Part shown: positions 9,223 through 18,004 of the stretch, piece by piece
How positions within the stretch are numbered: the first letter of the stretch is position 1
Layout: every line of letters begins with the position of its first letter
Source of the DNA: Pseudoglutamicibacter cumminsii
GTDB taxonomy: Bacteria > Actinomycetota > Actinomycetes > Actinomycetales > Micrococcaceae
Length of the DNA: 64,000 nucleotides
NCBI RefSeq assembly: GCF_003143995.1
Contig: NZ_QFWG01000010.1
Span: forward strand, 1 to 64,000
Reading direction: 5' to 3'
Notes under the pieces: model-generated
Databases searched by the model: none
Told to the model about the DNA's origin: nothing
What the model saw: only the letters and a program-made list of their open reading frames with translations
Program-made: the position numbers and the translations under genes

Positions 9223-9278
9223 AAGTAGCTATGCGTCACAGCATGTGACAAGGTAGCTCAGCATCACAGCATGTGACG
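9223..9278. promoter_or_regulatory. 28-bp tandem repeat with two TCACAGCATGTGA palindromes
   Basis: Two imperfect 28-bp units (9223-9250 and 9251-9278, about 23 of 28 identical) each carry TCACAGCATGTGA, an inverted repeat of TCACA around GCA. They sit in the 107-nt gap between the dnaE stop and the hisD start, so the most likely target is the hisD promoter. The GTCACAGC half resembles the 9-bp GTCACAGCG-type direct repeat that I recall for mycobacterial MtrA, and it also resembles the TCACA array upstream of the LysM gene at 48.1 kb. Which regulator binds is inference. Confidence 0.55.
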
Positions 9279-9301
9279 CGCGGCCCGAAGCTCTACGCAA
9301 C

Positions 9302-12300
9302 CTAGACGAGGCAGTCCGGCCCGAGCAGCACTTTGAGGTCCCCGAACAGCGCGGCGTTCGGGGTGACCGCGTACTGCGCTCCGAGGCTCATGGTCTCGAT
9401 GGTCGAGCTGCCGATGAGCCTGATGCGCACCTCGGACTTGCCCGGGTGGGTGCGAAGCACGTCACCGAGCTGCCGCACGATGGGTTCTGTCGCTTGGTGC
9501 GTTGGGATCTGGACCAAAAGCGGCCCAGCCCCTCCGTCAGCGGTGATGTCTGGAATCTTGAGCTCTTGCGCCGAGATCGAGATCGCTCCGTCGTCGCGGC
9601 GCTGGAAGCGTCCCTTGACGGTCACGATGAGGTCTTCGGCGAGCAGGGTCGCGATCGGCTGATACGCCTGCCCAAAGAACATGACTTCGATCGAGCCAGA
9701 GAGGTCTTCGATCTCGCACTTGGCGTACGGATTACCGGAGTTCTTGGCAACGCGGCGTTCGAGGTTCGTGATCATGCCCGCGATCGTCACGGTGTGACCG
9801 TCTTGCGGCCCGCGGTCGGACACGACCTGAGCGACTGGCATATCAGCTAGCCTGCCGAGCGCGTCCCCGAGCCCCTGGAGCGGGTGGTCGGAGACGTAGA
9901 GGCCCAACATTTCCCGTTCGAGGCTGAGCTTTTCCTTCTTATCCCACTCCGGGATGTCCGGAATCTCGACGTCGAGCGCGTTCGCGAGGCTTTCGTCTCC
10001 AGACATGCTGAACAGGTCGAACTGGTGCGCGGCCTCGTGCCGTTTGAGCGCCATCGCTTGGTCCACAGCATCTTCGTGGATAGCGGTGAGCGCACGACGA
10101 TGGTGGCCCAGGTCGTCGAATGCGCCGGCTTTGATGAGGGATTCGATGGTGCGCTTGTTGAGCGCTTGCGGGCCGACTTTGTTGAGGAAGTCGGAGAAGG
10201 ATTCGAAGCGTCCCTTTTCTTCGCGCGCTTCAACGATCGCTTCGACGACGTGGGCGCCGACGTTGCGGACCGCGCCAAGGCCGAAGCGGATGTCTTTGCC
10301 GACTGGGGCGAAGTTGTTTTGGGACTCGTTGACGTCGGGCTGCAGAACCTTGATGCCCATGCGGTGGCATTCGTTGAGGTAGAGCGCCATCTTGTCTTTA
10401 TCGGTTCCGACCGATGTCAGAAGCGCGGCCATGTATTCGGCCGGATAGTTGGCTTTGAAATATGCGGTCCAGTAGGACACGAGCCCGTACGCGGCCGAGT
10501 GCGCCTTGTTGAACGCGTAGTCGGAGAACGGGAGCAGAATGTTCCACAGCGAAGTGATCGCTTCTTCGGAGAAGCCGCGCTCAACCATGCCGTCATGGAA
10601 GCCCTGGTACTGGCGATCCAGCTCTTCTTTCTTCTTTTTACCCATCGCACGGCGCAAAAGGTCTGCCTGGCCGAGCGAATAGCCAGCGACCTTCTGGGCG
10701 ATCGCCATAACCTGCTCCTGGTAGACGATCAGACCGTAGGTCGTATCCAGGATTTCGGCGAGCGGTTCAGCGAGCTCAGGGTGGATCGGGGTGATCTCCT
10801 GCTGACCGTTCTTACGCAGCGCGTAGTTCGTGTGGGAGTTAGCGCCCATCGGGCCCGGACGGTACAGCGCGATGACAGCGGAGATGTCTTCGAAGTTGTC
10901 CGGGCGCATGAGGCGCAGCAGCGACCGCATCGGGCCACCATCGAGCTGGAACACGCCGAGCGTGTCGCCGCGTGCCAGGAGTTCGTATGCTGCGGGATCG
11001 TTGGTTTCGAGACGTTCGAGGTCCGGTACCTCTCCCCCGTTGAGACGGATGTTCTCGACGGCGTCAGAAATGATCGTGAGGTTACGCAGACCCAAGAAGT
11101 CCATCTTGATGAGGCCAAGCGACTCACAAATCGGATAGTCCCACTGGGTGATGACCTGGCCGTCCTGGAGGCGACGCATGATCGGGACGACGTCGATGAT
11201 CGGGTCAGAGGACATGATGACGCCGGCCGCGTGCACACCCCATTGGCGCTTGAGGCCCTCAAGGCCCTTCGCGGTTTCGAAGACCTTGCGGGCTTCGGGG
11301 TCGGTTTCGAGCAGTTCGCGGAACTCGCCAGCTTCGCCGTAGCGCGGGGCATCGGGGTTTTCGACGTCCCACAACGAAATGTCTTTAGCCATGACGGCTG
11401 GCGGCAACGCCTTGGTGAGCGTCTCACCCATCGCGAACGGGTGGCCCAGCACGCGGGACGCGTCCTTGAGTGCCTGCTTAGTTTTGATAGAACCGTACGT
11501 CACGATCATCGAAACCTTGTCGGCCCCGTATTTCTCGATCACGTACTGGATGGTTTCGCCGCGGCGACGATCGTCAAAGTCGACGTCGAAGTCCGGCATC
11601 GAAACACGTTCTGGGTTGAGGAAGCGCTCAAAGATCAGGCCGTGTTCGAGCGGATCGAGGTCCGTAATACGCAGCGCGTACGCGACCATCGAACCCGCAC
11701 CCGAACCACGTCCAGGGCCCACACGGATGTCGTTGTCTTTGGACCAGTTGATGAAGTCCGCAACCACAAGGAAGTAGCCCGGGAAGCCCATGCGTTCAAT
11801 AACGTCGAGCTCGTATTCGGCCTGCTTTTGTGATTCCTCCGGGATGCCGTCCGGGTAACGGTAGTGCAGGCCGCGCTGAACTTCCTTGACGAGCCACGTG
11901 CTCTCCGTCTCCCCTTCTGGCACGGGGAACTCCGGCATGTATTTACCGATCGATGCCTCGAAGTCGACCTTGCACCGCTCAGCGATCAGCAACGTGTTGT
12001 CGCACGCCTCAGGCAGTTCCTTGAACAGTTCACGCATTTCACGCGGGGACTTCAAGTAGTAGCTGCTGCCGTTGAACGCGAAGCGCTTACCGCCCTGATC
12101 GTAGGACGGCTCGAGCAGCGTGGAGCCGGATTGGATCGCCAAAAGCGCTTCGTGTGCCTTCGCGTCTTCTTCGTGTGTGTAGTGCAGGTCGTTGGTCGCA
12201 ACGAGCGGCAGGTTGAGGTCTTTCGCGATGCGCATGAGGTCGCCGCGCACCCGATGCTCGATCTCAAGCTCGTGGTCCATAAGCTCGAGGAAGTAGTTAC

Positions 12301-12865
12301 CGTCGCCGAAGATGTCTTTGTATTCACCGGCGGCACGCAGCGCCTCGTCGTATTGGCCTAGACGCAAACGGGTCTGGATCTCACCCGATGGGCAACCGGT
12401 GGTTGCGATGACGCCCTTGGAGTGCTGGGAAATGAGTTCGCGGTCCAGGCGCGGCCAGCGCGAAAAGACCTGGTCGAGCGAGGCCTTGGACACCGCCTGG
12501 TTGAGGTTGTGCCAGCCTTCGTTGTTCTCAGCCCACAGGGTCATGTGGGTGTAGGCGCCACCACCGGAGACGTCGTCGCCCTTTTGGTCGCGTGTGCCCC
12601 ACTGCACGCGTGTGCGGTCGGAACGGGCTGTCCCGGGTGTCACATACGCTTCAACACCCAGGATGGGGTTGATGCCTTTGTCTTTAGCTTTCCGATAGAA
12701 ATCGTAGGCACCGAAAAGGTACCCGTGATCGGTGATCGCCATCGAATCCATGCCCAAGCGTTGGGCTTCATCGAAAAGGTCAGCGACACGGGCCGCACCG
12801 TCCAACATCGAGTACTCGGTGTGGGTGTGCAGGTGAACAAAACCATCGTCAAGACTTCCAGCCAC
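9302..12865 (-). CDS. dnaE: DNA polymerase III subunit alpha
   Basis: Replicative polymerase catalytic subunit. The 1187-residue protein begins with a PHP domain (FVHLHTHTEYSMLDGAA and ITDHGYLFG), then the polymerase core with PDFDVDFDDRRRGE carrying catalytic aspartates, the thumb/fingers region with YRPGPMG, GLIVYQEQVM and the KKKKEELD stretch, AFNKAHSAAYGLVSYWTAYFKANYP, a helix-hairpin-helix region (GPQALNKRTIESLIKAGAFD), and a C-terminal OB fold (HTVTIAGMITNLERR). The length is normal for actinobacterial DnaE1. It lies 57 nt downstream of the pseudouridine synthase gene. Confidence 0.98.
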   Translation of the reverse strand: MAGSLDDGFVHLHTHTEYSMLDGAARVADLFDEAQRLGMDSMAITDHGYLFGAYDFYRKAKDKGINPILGVEAYVTPGTARSDRTRVQWGTRDQKGDDVSGGGAYTHMTLWAENNEGWHNLNQAVSKASLDQVFSRWPRLDRELISQHSKGVIATTGCPSGEIQTRLRLGQYDEALRAAGEYKDIFGDGNYFLELMDHELEIEHRVRGDLMRIAKDLNLPLVATNDLHYTHEEDAKAHEALLAIQSGSTLLEPSYDQGGKRFAFNGSSYYLKSPREMRELFKELPEACDNTLLIAERCKVDFEASIGKYMPEFPVPEGETESTWLVKEVQRGLHYRYPDGIPEESQKQAEYELDVIERMGFPGYFLVVADFINWSKDNDIRVGPGRGSGAGSMVAYALRITDLDPLEHGLIFERFLNPERVSMPDFDVDFDDRRRGETIQYVIEKYGADKVSMIVTYGSIKTKQALKDASRVLGHPFAMGETLTKALPPAVMAKDISLWDVENPDAPRYGEAGEFRELLETDPEARKVFETAKGLEGLKRQWGVHAAGVIMSSDPIIDVVPIMRRLQDGQVITQWDYPICESLGLIKMDFLGLRNLTIISDAVENIRLNGGEVPDLERLETNDPAAYELLARGDTLGVFQLDGGPMRSLLRLMRPDNFEDISAVIALYRPGPMGANSHTNYALRKNGQQEITPIHPELAEPLAEILDTTYGLIVYQEQVMAIAQKVAGYSLGQADLLRRAMGKKKKEELDRQYQGFHDGMVERGFSEEAITSLWNILLPFSDYAFNKAHSAAYGLVSYWTAYFKANYPAEYMAALLTSVGTDKDKMALYLNECHRMGIKVLQPDVNESQNNFAPVGKDIRFGLGAVRNVGAHVVEAIVEAREEKGRFESFSDFLNKVGPQALNKRTIESLIKAGAFDDLGHHRRALTAIHEDAVDQAMALKRHEAAHQFDLFSMSGDESLANALDVEIPDIPEWDKKEKLSLEREMLGLYVSDHPLQGLGDALGRLADMPVAQVVSDRGPQDGHTVTIAGMITNLERRVAKNSGNPYAKCEIEDLSGSIEVMFFGQAYQPIATLLAEDLIVTVKGRFQRRDDGAISISAQELKIPDITADGGAGPLLVQIPTHQATEPIVRQLGDVLRTHPGKSEVRIRLIGSSTIETMSLGAQYAVTPNAALFGDLKVLLGPDCLV

Positions 12866-12922
12866 ATGACCATGTTAGCCATCGCCGCGGGCGGGACGGG
12901 CAATACCGTTGGTAGCGGCGGG

Positions 12923-13840
12923 TTACTCTTCGCGCAGTAGCTCGAGCGAGTCCACGAGGTCTTGTGGGTATGGGGCCTCGAGGTACATCTCTTCCCCAGT
13001 TACCGGATGTGTGAAACCTAACTCCTTGGCGTGCAGCCACTGGCGGGTGAGCCCGAGCTGTGCCGCGAGCGTTGGGTCTGCGCCGTACTGTTGGTCGCCC
13101 ACAAGCGGGTGGCCCATCGCGGAGAAGTGCACGCGGATCTGGTGGGTACGGCCGGTTTCGAGTTTGACCCGCATCATCGAGGCGGTCCCGAACGCTTCTT
13201 CGAGCTTGTAGTGGGTCACGGCGTCGCGGCCGTCCGTCACGACGGCGAATCGCCAGGTTGCGTTCGGATGCCGGCCGATGGGAGCGTCGATGGTGCCCTC
13301 CATGGGGTCTGGTAGGCCCTGGACGACGGCGTGGTAGATCTTGGTTGGCGTGCGGTCTTTGAACGCTTGCTTGAGGCCTGCGTAGGCGGGTTCGGACTTC
13401 GCGACGACCATGAGGCCAGAGGTTCCGACGTCGAGCCGCTGGACGATGCCTGCGCGCTCTTGAGCGCCCGAGGTTGCGATCGCGATGCCTTGGCGCGCGA
13501 GCTGCCCCGTGACGGTCGGCCCGGCCCAGCCCGGGGATGGGTGCGCCGCTACCCCGACCGGCTTGTTGATGACCACGAGGTCCGCGTCTTCATACACAAT
13601 CGGGATGTCTTGCACGGGTTCCTCCACTTCTTCGGCCGCTACGATCGTGACGATGATTTCGGACCCGGCGTCCGGACGCATCGATTTCAAACCGCGCTGA
13701 CCGTCGACGCTTACGAGGCCGTCCTGAATCATCTGCGCGGCAACGGTGCGGGAGACGTCCGCGGCCTTGGCGACCACGACGTCGAGCCGTTGACCCGTCC
13801 CCGGAACCGTGATGACCTGTTCAGCGGGCTCGGTGCTCAT
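12923..13840 (-). CDS. RluA/RluD-family 23S rRNA pseudouridine synthase
   Basis: Converts uridines in RNA, probably 23S rRNA, to pseudouridine. The 305-residue protein has an N-terminal S4 RNA-binding region (RLDVVVAKAADVSRTVAAQMI) and the catalytic domain with RLDVGTSGLMVVAK, in which the Asp of RLD is the catalytic residue. The family usually has HRLD; here it is QRLD, a mild deviation outside the catalytic residue. LETGRTHQIRVH and HPLVGDQQYG are further family motifs. The start overlaps the lspA stop by 4 nt, so translation is probably coupled, a frequent lspA-rluD arrangement. Confidence 0.93.
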   Translation of the reverse strand: MSTEPAEQVITVPGTGQRLDVVVAKAADVSRTVAAQMIQDGLVSVDGQRGLKSMRPDAGSEIIVTIVAAEEVEEPVQDIPIVYEDADLVVINKPVGVAAHPSPGWAGPTVTGQLARQGIAIATSGAQERAGIVQRLDVGTSGLMVVAKSEPAYAGLKQAFKDRTPTKIYHAVVQGLPDPMEGTIDAPIGRHPNATWRFAVVTDGRDAVTHYKLEEAFGTASMMRVKLETGRTHQIRVHFSAMGHPLVGDQQYGADPTLAAQLGLTRQWLHAKELGFTHPVTGEEMYLEAPYPQDLVDSLELLREE

Positions 13841-14388
13841 GCGCTCTCCTCAGCCAACTGGTCCTTTTGATGCCCGGTAACGCGGGGACCCCCAGCGAGT
13901 GGAACGTTGCACCAGATCAGCAGCACAACCGCCACGACGCTGCACGTAATCAGGGAGTCGGCGATGTTGAAGATCGCGAAGTCGCCGACCGAGATGAAGT
14001 CGACCACGTGGCCGTGCCCGAATGCCGGCGGGCGGAAAAGGCGGTCGGTCAGGTTGCCGAGGGTACCCGCGAGAAGAGCCGCAAGCGCGGCCATCCACAA
14101 CCGCGAACGTGCCTTCGTCAGCATCAGCACAACCACAGCTACTGCGACCACGGCCATGAACACCGTGAAGACCCACGTGAAGTTCTCACCCATCGAGAAC
14201 GCGGCCCCCGGGTTACGGATCGAATACCACTTGAACCACGGCTCGATAACCCATCGAATCTCGCCAACATTCATAGAGGTTTCAACCCAGTATTTGGTCA
14301 GTTGATCAAAGCCGTAACCGATCACCAAAATGATGCCTGCGATGCTCGCGAGGCTTCCACGTGTTGCGGTGGTCTTCGGCGTTGTCAT
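13837..14388 (-). CDS. lspA: lipoprotein signal peptidase (SPase II)
   Basis: Membrane aspartic protease that cleaves signal peptides of lipoproteins. The chosen ATG at 14388 follows AGAAGGG at good spacing; an in-frame start 26 codons upstream has no such site. The 183-residue protein has four hydrophobic segments and both catalytic aspartate motifs, GNLTDRLFR and FNIADSLIT. The intergenic side carries a terminator-like hairpin separating it from divIVA. Substrates in the window include the lipoprotein at 43.1-44.0 kb. Confidence 0.95.
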   Translation of the reverse strand: MTTPKTTATRGSLASIAGIILVIGYGFDQLTKYWVETSMNVGEIRWVIEPWFKWYSIRNPGAAFSMGENFTWVFTVFMAVVAVAVVVLMLTKARSRLWMAALAALLAGTLGNLTDRLFRPPAFGHGHVVDFISVGDFAIFNIADSLITCSVVAVVLLIWCNVPLAGGPRVTGHQKDQLAEESA

Positions 14389-14470
14389 AGGTACCCTTCT
14401 GGTGCCGTGTTCCGAGCGGATATGGATGGGTAGCGGGTCTACCTGGTCCGGCATGAATCGTTGCACACAT

Positions 14471-14509
14471 AGTTCAAGGCGGCGACCCCGCGGGTCACCG
14501 CCTTGAACT
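14471..14509 (-). terminator. hairpin terminator or attenuator between divIVA and lspA
   Basis: A stem of about 18 bp with one mismatch (GTTCAAGGCGGCGACCC against its near-complement at 14492-14509) closes a 3-nt CGC loop. It lies downstream of divIVA and upstream of lspA on the minus strand, so it probably ends or attenuates the divIVA transcript. Confidence 0.75.
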
Positions 14510-14575
14510 TACGCCCTCGCCGACGTGCTCGTTGACGTCGAAATGCGTTGGCAGTGAAGCTGCCGTAGAGCTAGA

Positions 14576-15292
14576 TTAGATCTGCTCCGAAATCGGGGTC
14601 TGGCCGTCGAGGTCAGACAGCTGGTCTGCGATGTAGGTGCGCAGGCGATCGCGGTAGCTGGTCTCGAAGGACTTGAGGTCCTCAATTTCGCCTTCGAGCT
14701 TGGTCTTCTTCTCAGCCAAGTCATCGAGGGTGCGGCGCTTGGTTTCTTCAGCGTCCTCGGTGGTCTTCTTCGCTGCTGCTTCAGCGTCGGAAACAAGGGA
14801 CTGTGCCTTGGCCTGAGCCTCGGAGATGATGCGGTCGCGCTCGTTAGCACCCTGGGTCACGTACTCGTCGTGGAGGCGCTGTGCCATCTGCAGGACGCCT
14901 GCAGCCTGGTCTGCGGAACCGGTCGATGCGGCTGGAGCAACTGGTGCCGAGGTCTCAGCGGCTGCTGCAACTGGAACCGCTGGCTGTTCAACCTCTGGGG
15001 TCTCCTCAACCGGAGCAGCCTCGACGGTCTCTTCAACCTCTGGGGTTTCAGCCTCTGGAGCTTCAACCTCTGCCTCAGCGGTTTCCGAGGTTGCGGAAAC
15101 TGGGGCTGGAACAACGTTGCCTTCCTGGCATTCAGCCAGCTGGCGACGCAGTTCAGCGTTCTCGTCGTTCAAGCGACGAAGTTCTTCGACAACCTCATCA
15201 AGGAAGTCATCGACTTCGTCCTGGTCGTAGCCTTCGCGGAACTTCGTAGGCTGGAAGCGCTTGTTGACTACATCATCCGGCGTCAGTGCCAT
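14576..15292 (-). CDS. divIVA: polar growth / division protein DivIVA (Wag31)
   Basis: Coiled-coil scaffold that gathers at curved membranes (poles and septa) and directs wall synthesis in actinobacteria. The 238-residue protein has the conserved N-terminal lipid-binding domain RFQPTKFREGYDQDEVDDFLDEV, a low-complexity acidic linker rich in Pro, Glu, Val and Ala (about residues 65-115), and a long C-terminal coiled coil (roughly residues 125-225). It is separated from yggT by 169 nt that probably contain its promoter, and it is followed by a hairpin. Confidence 0.96.
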   Translation of the reverse strand: MALTPDDVVNKRFQPTKFREGYDQDEVDDFLDEVVEELRRLNDENAELRRQLAECQEGNVVPAPVSATSETAEAEVEAPEAETPEVEETVEAAPVEETPEVEQPAVPVAAAAETSAPVAPAASTGSADQAAGVLQMAQRLHDEYVTQGANERDRIISEAQAKAQSLVSDAEAAAKKTTEDAEETKRRTLDDLAEKKTKLEGEIEDLKSFETSYRDRLRTYIADQLSDLDGQTPISEQI

Positions 15293-15461
15293 CTGATCTC
15301 CTCGATTACTCGGGTACGGTCACCAGCGAAACTTACGCTGGTCACGACATTTAGTGACTTTGAAACGCCCGCGCTGAAGCCCCGCTAGACGAATGCCTGA
15401 TTACGACTCTATAACATGCTTCGGTTTTTCGCGACGCGCTGGCCGTAAGACGCGGCTTAGC

Positions 15462-15770
15462 TCACATCATTCCTACGCCCAGGCGGAACACGAAGCCCTT
15501 GAGGATGGACACCACGAAGAACACTAGAATGAACGAAAGGTCCAGCTGGACGCCTCCGAAATTCACGGGCGGGATCACTTTTCGGACCCACCCGAGCAGT
15601 GGCTCCGTGGTGCGGTTGACCGTGCTTGCGAAGACAAGCGCGGCACCGCGAGGCCTCCAGTCACGAACGAATGAGTCGATGAAGCTCACAACGATACGGG
15701 CCATCAGCAAGTACATGAACAGGCTCAGCGCAAGGTAGATCGCACCGAAAATCATGCCGTTTGCACCCAT
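15462..15770 (-). CDS. YggT family membrane protein
   Basis: A 102-residue integral membrane protein with two hydrophobic segments: IFGAIYLALSLFMYLLMARIV at the N-terminus and LSFILVFFVVSILKGFVF at the C-terminus. The loop has the family pattern RTTEPLLGWVRKVIPP. YggT proteins sit between sepF and divIVA in most actinobacterial division clusters, as here. A role in division or osmotic stress is suggested in the literature but not shown by the sequence. The ATG follows AGGGAT closely. Confidence 0.9.
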   Translation of the reverse strand: MGANGMIFGAIYLALSLFMYLLMARIVVSFIDSFVRDWRPRGAALVFASTVNRTTEPLLGWVRKVIPPVNFGGVQLDLSFILVFFVVSILKGFVFRLGVGMM

Positions 15771-15845
15771 GTATCCCTGGCCCTATCCGTGTGGTGAGTT
15801 TCTACGTCTCGGAAATGTTGTGACCCGCAGCGCAGCGCGGAAGAG

Positions 15846-16406
15846 TTAACTCTGGTTGAAGAATGCGGACTGGTCGTCGCCAGTGAGCTCTTCACCCAGG
15901 ATTTCGACGCCATGTGGGGTGAGCAGGAAGACCTTGTTGGTTACGCGCTCGATGTTGCCACGCAGCGCGAACACGAGGCCGGCCGAGAAGTCGACGAGGC
16001 GCTTAGCTTCAGACTCTCCCATGTCAGTGACGTTCATGATCACTGGGATGCCGTCGCGGAAGCTCTCACCGATCGTCTTCGCGTCGTTGTAAGAGCGCGG
16101 GTGAACAGTCGTAATCTGACGCAACTCAGTGTCCTCCTCCGGCGCGGACGCCGCGCGCTTGATAGGCGTCACCGGAGCGCGGAAGTCTTCCGCAACTTTC
16201 GGTTCGGTTTCTGGCTGTGCAACTTCGACCAGCTGCGGCTTAGCCTTCTGAGGCTGTTCTGCTGCTGGTTCAGGCTTTACCTCGTGGCGCACCTGTTCCG
16301 AAGCGGCGGGTGTGACGTCCTTCGCCGGTTCCTGGCGTTTGACGTCGTCGTCCTCCGCCTCAGCCAGGCCAAGGTAGATCATGGTCTTGCGGAGGGCTCC
16401 TGCCAT
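15846..16406 (-). CDS. sepF: cell division protein SepF
   Basis: Membrane-associated Z-ring anchor that binds the FtsZ C-terminal peptide. I chose the ATG at 16406 because AAGGAG lies 6 nt upstream and the protein then starts [19 protein letters not shown], the amphipathic membrane-binding helix typical of actinobacterial SepF. A low-complexity Glu/Pro linker (about residues 20-90) is followed by the SepF core with [19 protein letters not shown] and NVTDM. The length of 186 residues is normal. Context: yggS upstream, yggT downstream. Confidence 0.95.
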   Translation of the reverse strand: MAGALRKTMIYLGLAEAEDDDVKRQEPAKDVTPAASEQVRHEVKPEPAAEQPQKAKPQLVEVAQPETEPKVAEDFRAPVTPIKRAASAPEEDTELRQITTVHPRSYNDAKTIGESFRDGIPVIMNVTDMGESEAKRLVDFSAGLVFALRGNIERVTNKVFLLTPHGVEILGEELTGDDQSAFFNQS

Positions 16407-16461
16407 CGGATACTCCTTTAGTCGATGCGTGGGTGCCTTAACGTGCAGGCACCTTTCAAAG

Positions 16462-17235
16462 TTAACCCACCGCGGGGCGAGAACCCAGGACATCCGATCC
16501 GATGCGTAGGTGTGTCGCTCCTGCGGCGATCGCTTGTTCTAGATCATGGCTCATCCCGGCCGAGATTCCAGTTGCTTGGGGGTGTGTTTGGCGAATTCGC
16601 TGTGAAAGTTCACCTAAACGCTCGAAAGCTGCGGCCGGATCTTCATCTAGTGGGGCCACGGTCATGACTCCGTGCAGAGCGAGCCCCGGGCTTTCCGCGA
16701 TGCTGTCGGCTACCGCTTGAGCACCGTTGATGCTGACGCCGCCGCGGCCGTCGTCGGGTTGGCTTTCGCGGACATCCACCTGGACGTAGCAGCCGAGTGG
16801 GTCGAGGCCTTCGTCGGCGCGGCGCCGCCCTGCACGTGCAAGTGCTTTGACCAGCGATGCGCGGTCTACGGAGTGAATTTCGTGCGCGTAGCGGACCACG
16901 CGGTTAACCTTATTGCTCTGTAGCTGGCCGATGAAGTGCCAGCGCAAGTCCGGAGCGTATTCGCTGAGCGCGGCGGCTTTAGGGGTCGCTTCTTGTTCGC
17001 GGTTTTCGCCCATGTCGCGCACGCCGAGGTCATAGAGGGCAGCGGCGTCCGATGGTGGGAAGAACTTGGTCACGACGATCAGCGTGGGCTCTTTCGCGCG
17101 GCCCGCAGCTTGGGTTGCTTTGGTGATGCGTTCTTTAACAGCGCTGAGGCGGGCGGCGAGTTCTTCGCGGCGTTCCTCTGTTGCGTTGAGGCTTGGTGTT
17201 TGCAGGTCCTGGGCTTGGTTGTCCTGGTTGCTCAC
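16462..17235 (-). CDS. YggS-family pyridoxal phosphate homeostasis protein
   Basis: PLP-binding protein of the alanine-racemase-like TIM-barrel family that controls the free PLP pool; it has no known enzyme activity. The 257-residue protein shows IVVTKFFP (PLP Lys), the [11 protein letters not shown] segment, [13 protein letters not shown] and the C-terminal [21 protein letters not shown] phosphate-binding region. It begins 12 nt after the stop of pgeF, in the usual ftsZ-pgeF-yggS-sepF order. Confidence 0.94.
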   Translation of the reverse strand: MSNQDNQAQDLQTPSLNATEERREELAARLSAVKERITKATQAAGRAKEPTLIVVTKFFPPSDAAALYDLGVRDMGENREQEATPKAAALSEYAPDLRWHFIGQLQSNKVNRVVRYAHEIHSVDRASLVKALARAGRRRADEGLDPLGCYVQVDVRESQPDDGRGGVSINGAQAVADSIAESPGLALHGVMTVAPLDEDPAAAFERLGELSQRIRQTHPQATGISAGMSHDLEQAIAAGATHLRIGSDVLGSRPAVG

Positions 17236-17247
17236 TGTGTTCCTCTT

Positions 17248-18000
17248 TCAGTTGTTGCGCTGATAGATGATGGTCGCGTTGCGGTCTCGCTGGTCTGCTC
17301 CGCGGTACGAGTACCACGCGGAGTTTTCTAGGGTGCACTCCCCGGTTTCGTGGACGAGGGCGCCGTGCTCTTCGAGGACCGCGCGGGTTGCTCGCGGTAG
17401 GTCTAGCGATGGGGTGCCCCAGCTGGTTGTGGAGGCGATGGCGTCCGATGCTGTCCCTGGCATGGTTGCCGCCGCTTCGGTGACCATGTGTTCGGGTACT
17501 TCGTAGCAGCGCCCGCAGATAGCTGGCCCGATCCACGCCTCAAGGTTGGTAGCGTGCTGTCGTTTAAGTTCGGCGAGGGTGTTGTGGATGACCCCGGTGA
17601 GCAGGCCTTTCCGGCCTGCATGAATCACGGCAATCACAGTCCGACCAGCCGGGAGGCTCGCCGCGATCGCAATTGGGACGCAGTCTGCTGTCAACACGGC
17701 CGGGGCGTAGCTTCCGCTTGCGTCAACCAGCGCATCGGCTGTTGGCACATCATGCACGCGTTCACACGCATCAGCCCATGCGCCATCGGAATCGATGACC
17801 GCAACCGTGGGGCTGTGCACTTGCGACATGAGCGCGAGCGCCGCCGGGTCGATTCCAAGCTCTGCCGCTACCCGTTCGCGGGCCTGCATCACATGCGCAA
17901 CGGAGGGGCCCTCCACCGTATGTACGGCGAGGTTCCCCTCCGTGCAACCTGTGAATGCTACGCCAACGTTCGAGTGAAGCGTGAACGTTTCGCAGCGCAT
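17248..18000 (-). CDS. pgeF: peptidoglycan editing factor / YfiH (polyphenol oxidase) family
   Basis: The family (YfiH, laccase-domain DUF152) removes wrongly incorporated amino acids from peptidoglycan precursors in E. coli; copper oxidase or purine nucleoside activity has also been reported for members. The 250-residue protein has the metal-site motifs LTADCVPIAIA and VIHAGRKGLLTGVI, plus IGPAICGRCYEVPEHM near the C-terminal half. It begins only 4 nt downstream of the ftsZ stop, so the two are transcribed together. Confidence 0.92.
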   Translation of the reverse strand: MRCETFTLHSNVGVAFTGCTEGNLAVHTVEGPSVAHVMQARERVAAELGIDPAALALMSQVHSPTVAVIDSDGAWADACERVHDVPTADALVDASGSYAPAVLTADCVPIAIAASLPAGRTVIAVIHAGRKGLLTGVIHNTLAELKRQHATNLEAWIGPAICGRCYEVPEHMVTEAAATMPGTASDAIASTTSWGTPSLDLPRATRAVLEEHGALVHETGECTLENSAWYSYRGADQRDRNATIIYQRNN

Positions 18001-18004
18001 CGGA

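Noticed and set aside
9884-11833. 649-codon plus-strand open frame opposite dnaE
   Set aside because: Antisense to a well-conserved dnaE region; no start signal, no recognisable motif.
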